Positions 27,521-37,899 are shown, counted from the stretch's first letter. The stretch: 64,000 bases of DNA from Dulcicalothrix desertica PCC 7102 (GCF_003991905.1 NZ_RSCL01000027.1:1-64000); one strand, 5' to 3'. The notes: generated from the letters alone by a model not told the origin. Translations and numbers: made by a program.

Positions 27521-28747
27521 TTACTTTTTATACACGAGAGGTTGAGTAAGGCGCACTGCTTCACTTACTGCCTCATCTAAGTTTTCTGTCATTACTATAG
27601 ACATATCGCTTTCGTGTTTTAACGCTGTTAGCTCTTTTTTGGCGCCATCTAAGTCTGAACCAGCGAGTCTCACAACCAAACGTGGGAAGTTAGTATCACG
27701 TTTGTGTTTATGACCGTTGCGCGTACCGTTTAATTTATGCTCGCTGTTATAGTGATGCACAAATTCAGTGATAACTTCTGCAATTTCAATCGCTTGAGGT
27801 ATACTGCCCAAAAGATTAATTAGAATCACCTGAATACTTTTGTCAGCGCTCATGATGCTCAAAGCTTTTTCTAAACGAGTTTTAAATGTCGTTGGAGAAG
27901 TATCAAGGGGAGATGCATGACGCAAGTTCAGACAAAAGCCGGGTTTTCCACCTGCTAAAGTAACTAAGTCCATCGTGGTTAATACCGAACCGGCGCCATT
28001 ACCCATAATACCGATTTTACCGTGCAGTTCCAATCCCTCCCATTCTTTAAAATCTTGATTTTTACCATTGCCGTTATACCGATTATGCATTTTAGTTGCC
28101 ATTAGGGCAATGTCAGGATGACGCGAGATTGCACGCTCATTGACACTAATGCTACCGTTCAACGCCATCGCTTCACCTTGCGAATTTATACCAAGTGGAT
28201 TAATTTCAACTAAATCTAAATCTTTCTCGATTAGTAAATAGTACATTTTTTCAATAACACTGCTAACAGTTTGCATTCGCTTTCCCTGCAATCCCATTTT
28301 CAACGCTAACCGTCGAGCATAAAACGGTGAAAATTCATGCTCGACAACGACGTGCTGCATCTTATCTCCATACGAGTCCAAATCTATATCTGGTTCTTGA
28401 CAACCCAGTAAAATTGGACGACAAACGGCTGTATCAATTACAACAGCTAAATATAACTCCTGTTCAGCGTCATATTTTGCTTCTGCTAGCAGCACTTCTG
28501 GTAGTTCACCCATTATTGGTAAATTAAAGATATTTTGAGCTGCTGCTATTGCGTCAATTGTTGTCTCTACAAACCTAACTCCACCAACTTTTAACCTTGC
28601 TCCCCCACTGACTTGCGACTTTAGAACAATTGGGTAAGGTATTTTTAACCTCTTTAAGTCTGTTGGATGGTCTATTCGCTGTGATGGCAGTACTGGAATG
28701 CCAATCTGCCCGAACCATTCTTTAACCTGATACTCTAGTAAATCCAT
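27521..28747 (-). CDS. succinyl-CoA ligase beta-like ATP-grasp protein, diverged
   Basis: 408 aa from MDLLEYQVKEWF (a GTG 9 bases earlier is possible). ATP-grasp half: PIVLKSQVSGGARLKVGGV, ELYLAVVIDTAVCRPILLGC and LVEINPLGINSQGE. The ligase half keeps GNGAGSVLTTMDLVTLAGGKP, but the Gly-rich DVGGGA motif is replaced by NLRHAS, and NIFGGI by NLLGSI. A 20-residue Lys/His/Asn-rich insert (near HKLNGTRNGHKHKRD) is unusual. The partner alpha-like subunit has lost its His, so the pair has probably moved to a new function together. Confidence 0.8.
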   Translation of the reverse strand: MDLLEYQVKEWFGQIGIPVLPSQRIDHPTDLKRLKIPYPIVLKSQVSGGARLKVGGVRFVETTIDAIAAAQNIFNLPIMGELPEVLLAEAKYDAEQELYLAVVIDTAVCRPILLGCQEPDIDLDSYGDKMQHVVVEHEFSPFYARRLALKMGLQGKRMQTVSSVIEKMYYLLIEKDLDLVEINPLGINSQGEAMALNGSISVNERAISRHPDIALMATKMHNRYNGNGKNQDFKEWEGLELHGKIGIMGNGAGSVLTTMDLVTLAGGKPGFCLNLRHASPLDTSPTTFKTRLEKALSIMSADKSIQVILINLLGSIPQAIEIAEVITEFVHHYNSEHKLNGTRNGHKHKRDTNFPRLVVRLAGSDLDGAKKELTALKHESDMSIVMTENLDEAVSEAVRLTQPLVYKK

Positions 28748-29356
28748 ACCACGCACCTTTGAAATACCACTTCACGCTTGTTGGAGTTGCCGTCAAATTT
28801 TTAAGTTGCTGCATCCCCAAAGCAAAAGTCGGCTTTTAATTAACTATAATTTCTTTCTCCATCATTAATTCTATCCAATTCGGTTGATGCGGTAAATAAC
28901 ATGCGATTTAAATTTACTTACATACATCAAAATTGGCATTCAATTTCAGTAAAACCGCTTACGTAATACATAACAGGCATTTTTTTTAACAATTCAATTA
29001 GTATTTTTACAATGTATATCTTTTCTAAATGCTCAAGTATTTACATATGTAAAATTGGCATAGAAATATGGCAGGTTTAGTATAGTAAGAAACCCGGTTT
29101 CTAGTATAAGTGATTCATATTCCAACAATATAGTAGTTACATTTGTAACCAATTTATAAGTTTTTGTCATCTGCTTAACTATCTTTAGATAGATGAAATA
29201 TGTGACAAAGAGTCATATTAATATTCTACGATTGTAAATTTATTGCTTTATTAGCGTTTTTTCTAAATCTGTGCTAGAACATTTGGCTGGTTGTATAGGA
29301 AAATAATAACTGGTCAAACTGTGTCTTTGTTAACAAACCCCAGCCTGTCATCGCCA
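28748..29356. other. gene-free stretch
   Basis: AT-rich divergent promoter region between the SucC-like gene and the coiled-coil protein. It contains one gaaacccggtttct unit near 29091; nothing else was recognised. Confidence 0.5.
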
Positions 29357-31183
29357 ATGAAATCAGCAGCACAGCAGGAAGACTTAGATTTTCTATCGTC
29401 CATTTTGGAAGAAAGCTTGCTCGAAATTAGTCAGCGCAATACCTTTGAAGTTAAGTGTGTTGTTAAAGACCAGCTAATGGTTTTAATACAGCACCCTAAA
29501 ACTATCACCGTCGATACCGAGCATGTTTTTGCAGTCGTAGCAAAAACCCTCCAATCAGATACCGCATATCAAACGCAAGAAATACAGATGTTTGTGCGTC
29601 ATACTGGAATCAAGCTCCCGTATGCTCAGAAAACGCTGTATATTGTCCCAAATATCTCAATTAATAGCGAGCAAGCTTCAAATCCATCAGATTTGTCAGA
29701 TTATGATGTTTTTTCAGATTTTGTTCTTCCCGAACTCAATCAAGAACCTTTACCTCAGTCATCATTATCCTCTGAAGGAATGTTTGACTCTTCTGCTTCA
29801 CTGTTGACTATAAATGCATCAGTTGTTGAAGAAGAAAAATTTGACCCGTTTGAGTCGGCGCCTCCCAACAATCAAACTAAAAAAAGCCAGCGCAGCTTCA
29901 AGCCATTATTAATTGGAGCATGTGTTCTAGCTGTTACAACAATATTCGGCGCCAGTGGTTACTTTCTAATGAGTCCCTGTATATTATCTACATGTAAAGA
30001 ATTACAAACGGCAAAGCAATTACAAAATTCATTTCCCCAATTAGCTAACAACGTTAAAACCGAAGAAGATTTATTAAAGCTGCAACAACAGTTAGATGTA
30101 ACAATTGCATCATTACAAAGAATACCTGGTTGGTCGCCAAATCACCAGGATGCTGTACAAGCGGCAACTGCTTTATCGAGCGAGTCGCAACAAATTAAAC
30201 TGTTGACACAAGCTTTGCAATTAGGCGCCACAGCTTTGCGTTCTTCACAAAGCACGAGCAATGATATTAACGAGTTACAAGCACGTTCAAAATTATGGCG
30301 CTCTTCTATTGCCCCATTAGAAGCAATTCGTACAGATAGTAAATTTTACGGATTTGCTCAGTCAAAATTATCACTATTTCGTAGCGGTTTACAGTCGGTT
30401 AATGTTCAAACATTAGCTCAAAGCAGATGGCAGAAAAAAGTAAACGATGCTCAAGCAGCAGCAAAAGTGGCACGTGAGCGCGAAACAAACGCAAAATCAC
30501 TCCTAGATTTACAACGCGCACTCACAACTTGGCAAATAGTCGTCAATGCCTTAATTGCAGTACCTCAAACCAGTCCAGCTTATGCCGAAGCACGGACACT
30601 TTTGAACGATTACCAACCAAGACTATTAACACTTCGCGACCGCGTTTCAAAACAAGAACAAGCGGCAACAAGTTTAGCCCAAGCAGTAGCTACCGCAAAA
30701 CAAGCTGAACAATACGAACAGCAAAACCAGTGGCAATCAGCAACTGTTCGCTGGCAACAAGCAATAAACACAATTAAGCAAATTCCACCTGAGAGTCCAC
30801 TGTATAATCAAGCACAACCTTTATTACAAGCGTATGCAGTAGCATTTGAACAAGCTCAAACTAAATTACAAACAATGATGGTGACTGGTGCGACAGCTAG
30901 TACAACTTCAACTCGTGCTGATTTAGAAAAAACTTGTAAAGGTAGCGTTCAGATTTGTAATTTCACTGTCGATGAGAGATTTATAACAGTTCGCATTACC
31001 CCAGAATATGAAAAAACTTTAGAAAGTAACGCTCCCCAAGATGTCCAGAGTGTTCAAAAGCATCTAGAAACTTTACAAAAAGCACTAGAAGTAATTGGTG
31101 ATAATGCCAATACAGCAGTCTTGGTCTTTGACGCACAAGGACAGCAAATTTTTACCCATATTCCGCGACAATCACCGAATTAA
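29357..31183 (+). CDS. membrane-anchored coiled-coil protein
   Basis: 608 aa from the ATG at 29357 (a TTG at 29291 would add 22 residues). An N-terminal ~110-residue globular part (EDLDFLSSILEESLLEISQR, KCVVKDQLMVLIQHP) is followed by a Ser/Pro-rich acidic linker, one membrane helix (LLIGACVLAVTTIFGASGYF) and some 330 residues of long helices rich in Gln and Ala. It ends in a small beta domain (RFITVRITPEYEKTLES). The arrangement recalls cyanobacterial envelope or division scaffolds, but no family is recognised. Its 3' end overlaps fetB by 12 bp, tail to tail. Confidence 0.7.
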   Translation: MKSAAQQEDLDFLSSILEESLLEISQRNTFEVKCVVKDQLMVLIQHPKTITVDTEHVFAVVAKTLQSDTAYQTQEIQMFVRHTGIKLPYAQKTLYIVPNISINSEQASNPSDLSDYDVFSDFVLPELNQEPLPQSSLSSEGMFDSSASLLTINASVVEEEKFDPFESAPPNNQTKKSQRSFKPLLIGACVLAVTTIFGASGYFLMSPCILSTCKELQTAKQLQNSFPQLANNVKTEEDLLKLQQQLDVTIASLQRIPGWSPNHQDAVQAATALSSESQQIKLLTQALQLGATALRSSQSTSNDINELQARSKLWRSSIAPLEAIRTDSKFYGFAQSKLSLFRSGLQSVNVQTLAQSRWQKKVNDAQAAAKVARERETNAKSLLDLQRALTTWQIVVNALIAVPQTSPAYAEARTLLNDYQPRLLTLRDRVSKQEQAATSLAQAVATAKQAEQYEQQNQWQSATVRWQQAINTIKQIPPESPLYNQAQPLLQAYAVAFEQAQTKLQTMMVTGATASTTSTRADLEKTCKGSVQICNFTVDERFITVRITPEYEKTLESNAPQDVQSVQKHLETLQKALEVIGDNANTAVLVFDAQGQQIFTHIPRQSPN

Positions 31184-31948
31184 TTGTGCGTGTTCGTTGA
31201 AAAACTGCCGTGATAGTCCACGTGTGATTAATATTGTCGTTACTAGGTTGGCAAAGGCAATCATAAATAAAACCACAATTTGATATGAAATTGCTTCGTC
31301 AGCTTTGACACCAGCAAGTAACTGTCCTGTGAAAAAACTAGGTATTGTTACCATACCTACTAACGTCATTTGGTTGATAGTAGGTATTATTCCCGCACGT
31401 ATTGCCTCTTTACGATATTGTGCTACTGCTTGAGTCGGTGTGGCGCCTAAACTTAAGTGGGTTTCAATTTCTAAGTGACTTGAATCTATGGTTTTAACTA
31501 ATCTTTCCCCCGCTATCGCTGCTGCATTCATGGCGCCTGCTATCACCATCAGCGCTAAAGGTATCACATAACGTGGCTCAAACCAACGTTGAGGCTGAAT
31601 TATTAAATAATTTGTATAAATAATAGATACTGAAGTACTAATAAACATTGCTCCCCACACCAATGGTAAAACAAGGGGAATTTTTTGACTAATACGATTT
31701 CTTGTAATAATTGCCGCAATCGTGATTATTACTGCTAAAATCGCCAAAACTGCAATTACATTATCAACGGCGAAGATAAAATCTAGTACATATCCCAAAA
31801 CCATCAGTTGAAGGATAGTTCTCCCTGTTGCCATAAGCAACTTAATCTCAATTCCTAGTTTTTCCCAAGCTGACAACCCAATGGTTATAGCCATTAGTGC
31901 GACGGCAATACCTAAATCTGTAAAATCTAACTTGATGATTTCTGGCAT
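31172..31948 (-). CDS. fetB: FetB/UPF0014 family ABC permease
   Basis: 258 aa from MPEIIKLDF (an ATG two codons earlier is possible). About seven membrane segments plus the family motifs ATGRTILQLMVLGYVLDFIF, IAGAMNAAAIAGERL, LSLGATPTQAVAQYRKEAIRAGIIPTIN (shown as the EAA-like loop) and GMVTIPSFFTGQLLAG. The E. coli relative exports iron together with the FetA ATPase. No ATPase gene is adjacent, so the partner is elsewhere or missing. Confidence 0.85.
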   Translation of the reverse strand: MPEIIKLDFTDLGIAVALMAITIGLSAWEKLGIEIKLLMATGRTILQLMVLGYVLDFIFAVDNVIAVLAILAVIITIAAIITRNRISQKIPLVLPLVWGAMFISTSVSIIYTNYLIIQPQRWFEPRYVIPLALMVIAGAMNAAAIAGERLVKTIDSSHLEIETHLSLGATPTQAVAQYRKEAIRAGIIPTINQMTLVGMVTIPSFFTGQLLAGVKADEAISYQIVVLFMIAFANLVTTILITRGLSRQFFNEHAQLIR

Positions 31949-32133
31949 AAGCAAGAGTGGGAACTTTGATTGTAACGATTTATTCTTGATGGATATCTAT
32001 ATATATATGTACATTTATCGCTAATGATAATGTAATAAATTGACCAATAGGTAAAAATGCTTAAGAAACCAGGTTTTAACAATAAACCCAGTTTCTCGTC
32101 CAAATTATACTTCCATAAACCTTCATACAAACT

Positions 32134-33306
32134 ATGATACAGAGTGTAAAATCTGTTCCTGCATTTGACAATAAACAACAATACGCTGTAATTGAGGCAG
32201 AAGTTAGTGCTGCTGTCCTCGAAGTTTTATCATCAGGACGTTATATTGGTGGACCCGTTATTGATGGGTTTGAGCAAGCGTTTGCTGCATACCACGGTGT
32301 ATCTAACTGTATAGCGTGTAATTCTGGTACTGATGCTCTTTATTTAGCTTTGCGTGCGTTGGATATTGGTGCAGGTGATGAAGTCATTACCACTGCGTTT
32401 ACTTTTATCGCTACTTCTGAAGTTATTAGTGCTGTTGGCGCCAAACCTGTATTTGTCGATATAGATGCGAATACATATAATCTCAATTTACAACAAGTAG
32501 AAGCCGCAATTACTCCCAATACAAAAGCAATTATTCCTGTACATTTGTTCGGTCAACCTGTAGATATGACTGGGTTGATGGAAATTGCTTCTTCTCATAA
32601 AATCGTAGTAATTGAAGATTGCGCTCAATCAACGGGAGCGACTTGGAACGAGCAAAAAGTTGGTAGCATTGGACATATAGGCGCCTTTAGCTTCTATCCC
32701 ACAAAAAATTTAGGTGGTTGTGGTGATGGAGGAGCAATAACGACAAATGACCCCGAAATTGCCCAAAGAATGCGAGTCATTAAAAATCACGGACAAACAA
32801 ATCAATATTATTACAACGAAGTTGGTGTAAATAGCCGTTTGGATAGTATTCAAGCGGTTATTCTGCAAATTAAGCTCAAATATTTAGATGATTGGAATAC
32901 TAAAAGAAAAACTATAGCATCTCGTTATCATCAGTTTCTTTCTAAAGTACCTGGTATTATTATTCCCCAAGAACTGCCAGGTGGCGCCAGCGTTTGGAAC
33001 CAATATACTATTCGGATTCTCGACAATCAACGTGAGATAGTGCGTAAAAAGCTACAAGACATGGGAGTAAATACAATGATTTACTATCCCATGCCTTTGC
33101 ACTTACAACCTGTATATAAAGATTTAGGGTATAAAGAGGGACAATTACCCGTTTGTGAGCAACTAAGTAAGGAAGTCACATCATTACCGATGTTTCCCGA
33201 ACTTTCATCTGAACAACAAGACCAAGTAATTTACTCAATAAAAGAAGTAATGAGCTTAAACTCAACACTCAGAACTCAGCACTCAGCATTTAATACTCAG
33301 GACTAA
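32134..33306 (+). CDS. DegT/DnrJ/EryC1/StrS aminotransferase
   Basis: 390 aa. PLP enzyme of sugar aminotransferase type: FIGGPVIDGFEQAFAAYHGV-like start (YIGGPVIDGFEQAF), CNSGTDALYLALRALDIG, TTAFTFIATSEVI, IEDCAQSTGA, the Schiff-base Lys in SFYPTKNLGGCGDGGA, and NSRLDSIQAVILQIKL. Transfers an amino group to a keto-sugar nucleotide, usually for surface polysaccharide. The C-terminus STLRTQHSAFNTQD is repeat-encoded and overlaps the 3' end of ycf23 by 17 bp. Confidence 0.9.
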   Translation: MIQSVKSVPAFDNKQQYAVIEAEVSAAVLEVLSSGRYIGGPVIDGFEQAFAAYHGVSNCIACNSGTDALYLALRALDIGAGDEVITTAFTFIATSEVISAVGAKPVFVDIDANTYNLNLQQVEAAITPNTKAIIPVHLFGQPVDMTGLMEIASSHKIVVIEDCAQSTGATWNEQKVGSIGHIGAFSFYPTKNLGGCGDGGAITTNDPEIAQRMRVIKNHGQTNQYYYNEVGVNSRLDSIQAVILQIKLKYLDDWNTKRKTIASRYHQFLSKVPGIIIPQELPGGASVWNQYTIRILDNQREIVRKKLQDMGVNTMIYYPMPLHLQPVYKDLGYKEGQLPVCEQLSKEVTSLPMFPELSSEQQDQVIYSIKEVMSLNSTLRTQHSAFNTQD

Positions 33307-34051
33307 AGCTGTGAGCGGAAGTGCTAGTCGTTGCTAGCGCTTCTACAATACCGCGTATAGCAGCAATCATGGCGATTTCGCTGTTAAGTTGATTAATAGC
33401 AGAACCAACACCAACACCTGCGGCGCCTGCTGCTGTAGCAAGTGGTGCGGTAACATTAGAAATACCAGAAGCGCAGAGTACAGGTATAGCAACCGCGCGT
33501 GAAATTTCATAAGCTGCGGCTAATGTTGGAGCAGCTTTTTCGATTAAACCAACTGTACCACCATGTACTGGCTTAGTATTGATGCCACCTTCGGTTTGAA
33601 TAATATCAGCACCTGCTTGTACAAGTTCTTCTGCAAGCTGAACTTGTTTGTCGAGCGTCAGAATATGTGGAACTGTTACCGATAGAGTAACTTCAGGAAG
33701 CAACTCACGAGTTTGGTATGTTAGTGCCAATACTTCTTCTGCTTCAAATCTTCGTCCTTGAGCATAAAACGCATCAAAGTTACCGATTTCGATTAAATCT
33801 GCACCTGCTGCTACTGCTTTTCTGAACTTTTCTGGTTCAACAGCAGATACGCAAACAGGTAATTTTGTCAATCTTTTAGCTAATTTTACCAGTTCTGGGT
33901 CAGCGGCGATGTCAACAAAAGTGGCGCCACCGAGTTCCGCAGCTCTTACAACCGCAGCGACATTATCCTTGTCGAAATTATTCAAACCGCTAATAACTTT
34001 TAAAGCGCGGCGAATAGTACACGCACGTTGAAGAGTAGAATGCATCGTCAT
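33290..34051 (-). CDS. ycf23: Ycf23 / DUF561 TIM-barrel protein
   Basis: About 253 aa; ATG at 34051 or 34045. Conserved blocks: RALKVISGLNNFDKDNVAAV, GGATFVDIAADPELVKLAK, PVCVSAVEPEKF, GADLIEIGNFDAFYAQGR, GADIIQTEGGINTKPVHGGT (split across a strand) and IPVLCASGISNVTAPLA. Found in cyanobacteria and plastids and resembles ThiG/NanE-like barrels. Exact reaction not known. The 3' end overlaps the DegT gene tail to tail. Confidence 0.88.
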   Translation of the reverse strand: MTMHSTLQRACTIRRALKVISGLNNFDKDNVAAVVRAAELGGATFVDIAADPELVKLAKRLTKLPVCVSAVEPEKFRKAVAAGADLIEIGNFDAFYAQGRRFEAEEVLALTYQTRELLPEVTLSVTVPHILTLDKQVQLAEELVQAGADIIQTEGGINTKPVHGGTVGLIEKAAPTLAAAYEISRAVAIPVLCASGISNVTAPLATAAGAAGVGVGSAINQLNSEIAMIAAIRGIVEALATTSTSAHSFSPEY

Positions 34052-34320
34052 GGTTCTTGTGTATAGCAATTAAGTAAAACTATTGTCACATTATAGGTAA
34101 CTATTCGCTAGTGGCTTTAGGTATAATGCAATATTTCCCATTTGGAATAAGTGTACTGCTTTTATCTACACCTAGAGAATGGTTGATATTTGAAATTCTG
34201 AATAAATCAAGTTTCTTAATTTTCGTATTGTGCTGTGCATGACATCAAACTTAGGGTAGATGTAAAATTAAGGGCGCAGCTTGAGCAAAGTTTAAAAATT
34301 GGGATAGCATTCCTCTACTT

Positions 34321-37300
34321 ATGCCTGAAATCAGCAGTGTAGCTAGTACCATTGCCTTTTTTGGTACAATAATCGGCATTTTTGCAGCTTCGTTTCAAGT
34401 GTTAGACCAAATTGAAAAACGACGCGATAAATGGTTTCAAAAACTACAAAATAATAATTCAAAGTCTGATATAGACTTACATCCGGCTCAAATCTCAAAT
34501 ATAGTACAAAACATCGAGTGCCGTGTCGATTGGGGCGAAGCTGTTGATGTTTCAGTTTTTTATGGACGCACGCAGGAACTCGCTACTCTAGAAGAATGGA
34601 TAATTAATGATAATTGTCGTTTGATAGCGCTGTTGGGGATGGGGGGTATAGGTAAAACCTCACTTTCGGTGAAATTAGCGCAAAAAATTGTTTCTTCAAA
34701 AACTTTTGAGTTTGTAATTTGGCGTAGTTTGGGTAATGCTCCACCATTGCCAGATATATTAGCAGAATTAATAAGATTTGTTTCTTTAGAGCAAGAAACA
34801 AACTTACCACTTGACATTGGCGCCCTTATTACGCTGCTTAAAAAATATTTACGTGCGTCGCGTTGTTTTTTAATTCTCGATAATTTTGAATCTATATTGA
34901 CAGAAGGTGATAAAGCCGGAGAATATCGGGAGGGGTATGAGGACTATGGTATACTTCTTAAACGTGTTGGTGAAGAACTTCATAACAGTTGTTTAATTAT
35001 TACTAGTAGAGAAAAACCTAGAGAAGTTGCAGCGAGTGAAGGTGAAACGCTTCCAGTTCGGTCATTACAGTTAAGCGGTTTACCTGCGTCAGATTCTGGA
35101 GTAATTTTTCAAGAGAAGGGAATTAGTGGAACTCAAGACGAACAAATTCGACTTGTAGATTCTTATCAAGGTAATCCTTTAGCGCTCAAAATTATTTCTA
35201 CTACAATTAAAGATATATTTCAGGGTAGCATTTCCGAGTTTTTAGCACAAGAGTCGATAGTATTTGGCACAATTAGAACTTTGCTCGAAACCCAATTTAA
35301 TCGTTTATCTGACTTAGAAAAAGAAGTCATGTATTGGTTAGCGATTAATCGTGAACCTGTAACGATGCTGGAATTACTTGATGATATTATTACACTTGAA
35401 AAGGCGCCGAAGCTAATTGAAACCCTTGAATCATTAATGCAACGTTCTCTAATTGAAAAAGCTAGAGATGCAACATCCGACGCTTCCACATTTACACTTC
35501 AAAATGTGGTTATGGAGTATATCACAGATAGATTTATCGAGCAAATAATTACTGAAATAAATCAGGGAGAATTTGAGTTATTTAATACTCATGCGATTAT
35601 TAAAGCAACTACGAGTGATTATATTCGTTCTTCCCAAATTCGCTTAATTCTCAATCCAATACTTTATGCACTCAGTTCCGAAATTAAACGTGGTAGTGAT
35701 TTATTAGAGATATTGCGTAATCAACCAGAAATTAAATCAGGATATGCAACGGGCAATATTATTAATTTATTAGTTAATCTAAAAATAAATCTAAATGGAT
35801 ATGATTTTTCGGAACTAGTAATAAAACAAGCGTACTTGCAGGGTGTAAATTTACGCTCGTGTAATTTTAGTAATTCTAGTTTTGATAAATGTATTTTTAC
35901 TCAACCATTTGGTAGTATTCAATCAGTTGCATTTAGTCCTAATGGTCAACTTGCCGCAAGCGATACAAATGGGCAAATTATATTATGGCAAGTCGCAGAT
36001 AGTAAACATTTTCTGAGCTTGAAAGCACATTTAAGCTGGGTTTGGTCGGTTGGTTTTAGCTGTGATGGTAGTATATTTGCCAGTGGTAGCTCTGACCATA
36101 CTATCTGTTTGTGGCGCCTCTCGGATGGTCAGCTAATTAAAACTTTACAAGGACACACAAGTGAGGTAAGGTCGGTTACTTTTAGCTGCGATGGTACTAT
36201 TATTGCAAGTGGTAGTTCTGACCATACTATACGTATTTGGAATATAAACACAGCTCAAACCCTAAAAATTTTGCGTGGACATACCAATGTAGTTAGTGCA
36301 GTTGCGTTTAGTCCAGATGGAGAAACTATTGTTAGTGGTAGTTATGACCAAACTATACGGTTATGGGATGTAGTTACAGGTAAATGTATAAAAGTTATAT
36401 ACGGACATACTAACCAAATACGCTCAGTAGCATTTTCACCTGATGGTACTATTATTGCAAGTGGTAGCTATGACCGCACAATTCGTATATGGAGTACACA
36501 GACAGGAGAATGTCTAAGTATTTTGCAAGGACACTCTAGTCAAGTGCGTACAGTTGCTTTTAGTCACGATGGACTTTTACTTGCGAGTGCGGGTAGAGAT
36601 TTAACTATTAAACTATGGTTTATCTTATATAACGAATATTCCATCGAAACACAATTAATTTCCTCTCTTGCAGGACACACTCAGTCGATTGAATCAGTAG
36701 CTTTTAGCCCTGATGATAAAATGTTAGTGAGTGGAAGTTTTGACCAAACGGTAAGACTATGGGATGTAGACAACGAAAAATGTCTAAAGACACTTCAGGG
36801 ATATGCAAATTCCATCTGGTCAGTAGCTTTTAGTCAAGACGGTCAAATTCTTGCTACTGCCAGCGATGATTTTGCTGTGAGATTTTGGAGTGTTGCGACT
36901 GGTGAACTTTTACGTACCTTCAATAAACATACAAACCGGGTTTGGTCTGTTGCTTTTAGTCCTTCTGGGCAAATCGTTGCTAGTGGTAGTGACGATAAAA
37001 CGATTCGACTTTGGGAAGTTAATACAGGTGAACTCCTCAAAACTATAATTGTACATACATATCATATTCGGTCACTTGAATTTAGTCCCGATGGAAAAAT
37101 GCTTGCAAGTACAGGCGCCGATGAAACAATATGTATATGGGACGTTGCTTCATGTAAATGTTTAAGAATATTACATCAACATTTACGACGTGTAGAATCA
37201 GTAGCTTTTAGTAGTGATGGAAAAATTTTAGCTAGTGGTAGTAGTGACAGCACTATAAAATTATGGGTTCCAGAAACAGGGGAGTGTGTGCAAACCTTAC

Positions 37301-37809
37301 AAGGACATACAGCAGAAGTAAATTCAGTGATATTTAGTCCAAATGGTAAAACTCTTGCAAGTGCCAGCAATGACGGAACATTAAAATTATGGTCTACAAA
37401 TAAAGGGGAATGTATTAAAACTTTACGAGGTCATGCTTATGCAGTTCAGTCGGTTGTGTTTAGTCCCGATGGTAAATATTTAATTAGTGCTGGAACCGAT
37501 GAAACAATCAAGTTATGGAATATTAGAACAGGCGAATGCGTTAAAACTTTAGAGGGACATATTGGTGTAATATGGTCTGTGGCAATTAATCAATTAGGCG
37601 CCATAATTGCCAGTGGTAGTCAAGATGAGACAATTAAACTTTGGGATATCAACACAGGTGAATGTCTAAACACCCTTAGAGCAAAACGTCCCTACGAAGA
37701 AATGAATATAACCGGAGTCAAAGGACTAACTGAAGCTACCATTTCTACTTTACTAGCTTTAGGCGCCGTAGAACTGGCAACGGATACAACGGATGTAACG
37801 GATGTATAA
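34321..37809 (+). CDS. STAND NTPase with 14 WD40 repeats
   Basis: 1162 aa. A membrane helix at the N-terminus (VASTIAFFGTIIGIFAASFQ), then a P-loop NTPase of the NB-ARC/STAND type: Walker A GMGGIGKTS (~105-113), Walker B LILDNFES, sensor TSREK, and a winged-helix region to ~residue 400. A short pentapeptide-like linker (YLQGVNLRSCNFSNSSF) leads to 14 WD40 units (from ~533), with matching phases such as SVAFSPDGTIIASGS. Fourteen units make two seven-bladed propellers. Such proteins sense a ligand and oligomerise, in signalling or defence. The C-terminal TDTTDVTDV is encoded by an STRR. Confidence 0.9.
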   Translation: MPEISSVASTIAFFGTIIGIFAASFQVLDQIEKRRDKWFQKLQNNNSKSDIDLHPAQISNIVQNIECRVDWGEAVDVSVFYGRTQELATLEEWIINDNCRLIALLGMGGIGKTSLSVKLAQKIVSSKTFEFVIWRSLGNAPPLPDILAELIRFVSLEQETNLPLDIGALITLLKKYLRASRCFLILDNFESILTEGDKAGEYREGYEDYGILLKRVGEELHNSCLIITSREKPREVAASEGETLPVRSLQLSGLPASDSGVIFQEKGISGTQDEQIRLVDSYQGNPLALKIISTTIKDIFQGSISEFLAQESIVFGTIRTLLETQFNRLSDLEKEVMYWLAINREPVTMLELLDDIITLEKAPKLIETLESLMQRSLIEKARDATSDASTFTLQNVVMEYITDRFIEQIITEINQGEFELFNTHAIIKATTSDYIRSSQIRLILNPILYALSSEIKRGSDLLEILRNQPEIKSGYATGNIINLLVNLKINLNGYDFSELVIKQAYLQGVNLRSCNFSNSSFDKCIFTQPFGSIQSVAFSPNGQLAASDTNGQIILWQVADSKHFLSLKAHLSWVWSVGFSCDGSIFASGSSDHTICLWRLSDGQLIKTLQGHTSEVRSVTFSCDGTIIASGSSDHTIRIWNINTAQTLKILRGHTNVVSAVAFSPDGETIVSGSYDQTIRLWDVVTGKCIKVIYGHTNQIRSVAFSPDGTIIASGSYDRTIRIWSTQTGECLSILQGHSSQVRTVAFSHDGLLLASAGRDLTIKLWFILYNEYSIETQLISSLAGHTQSIESVAFSPDDKMLVSGSFDQTVRLWDVDNEKCLKTLQGYANSIWSVAFSQDGQILATASDDFAVRFWSVATGELLRTFNKHTNRVWSVAFSPSGQIVASGSDDKTIRLWEVNTGELLKTIIVHTYHIRSLEFSPDGKMLASTGADETICIWDVASCKCLRILHQHLRRVESVAFSSDGKILASGSSDSTIKLWVPETGECVQTLQGHTAEVNSVIFSPNGKTLASASNDGTLKLWSTNKGECIKTLRGHAYAVQSVVFSPDGKYLISAGTDETIKLWNIRTGECVKTLEGHIGVIWSVAINQLGAIIASGSQDETIKLWDINTGECLNTLRAKRPYEEMNITGVKGLTEATISTLLALGAVELATDTTDVTDV

Positions 37810-37899
37810 GTCATACATATTATCATATAATGTCATACTGAACGCAGTGAACTATCTAATTTTCAAAATGTCATACTGAACGCAGTGAACTATCTAATT
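37772..37899. repeat. STRR arm followed by a 38-bp tandem repeat
   Basis: ggcaacggatacaacggatg... forms the end of the WD40 reading frame (37772-37806). It is followed by two copies of gtcatactgaacgcagtgaa...ctatctaat at 37832-37860 and 37870-37898, and then by a ccacagagccacggagtaca unit near 37924. Confidence 0.7.
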
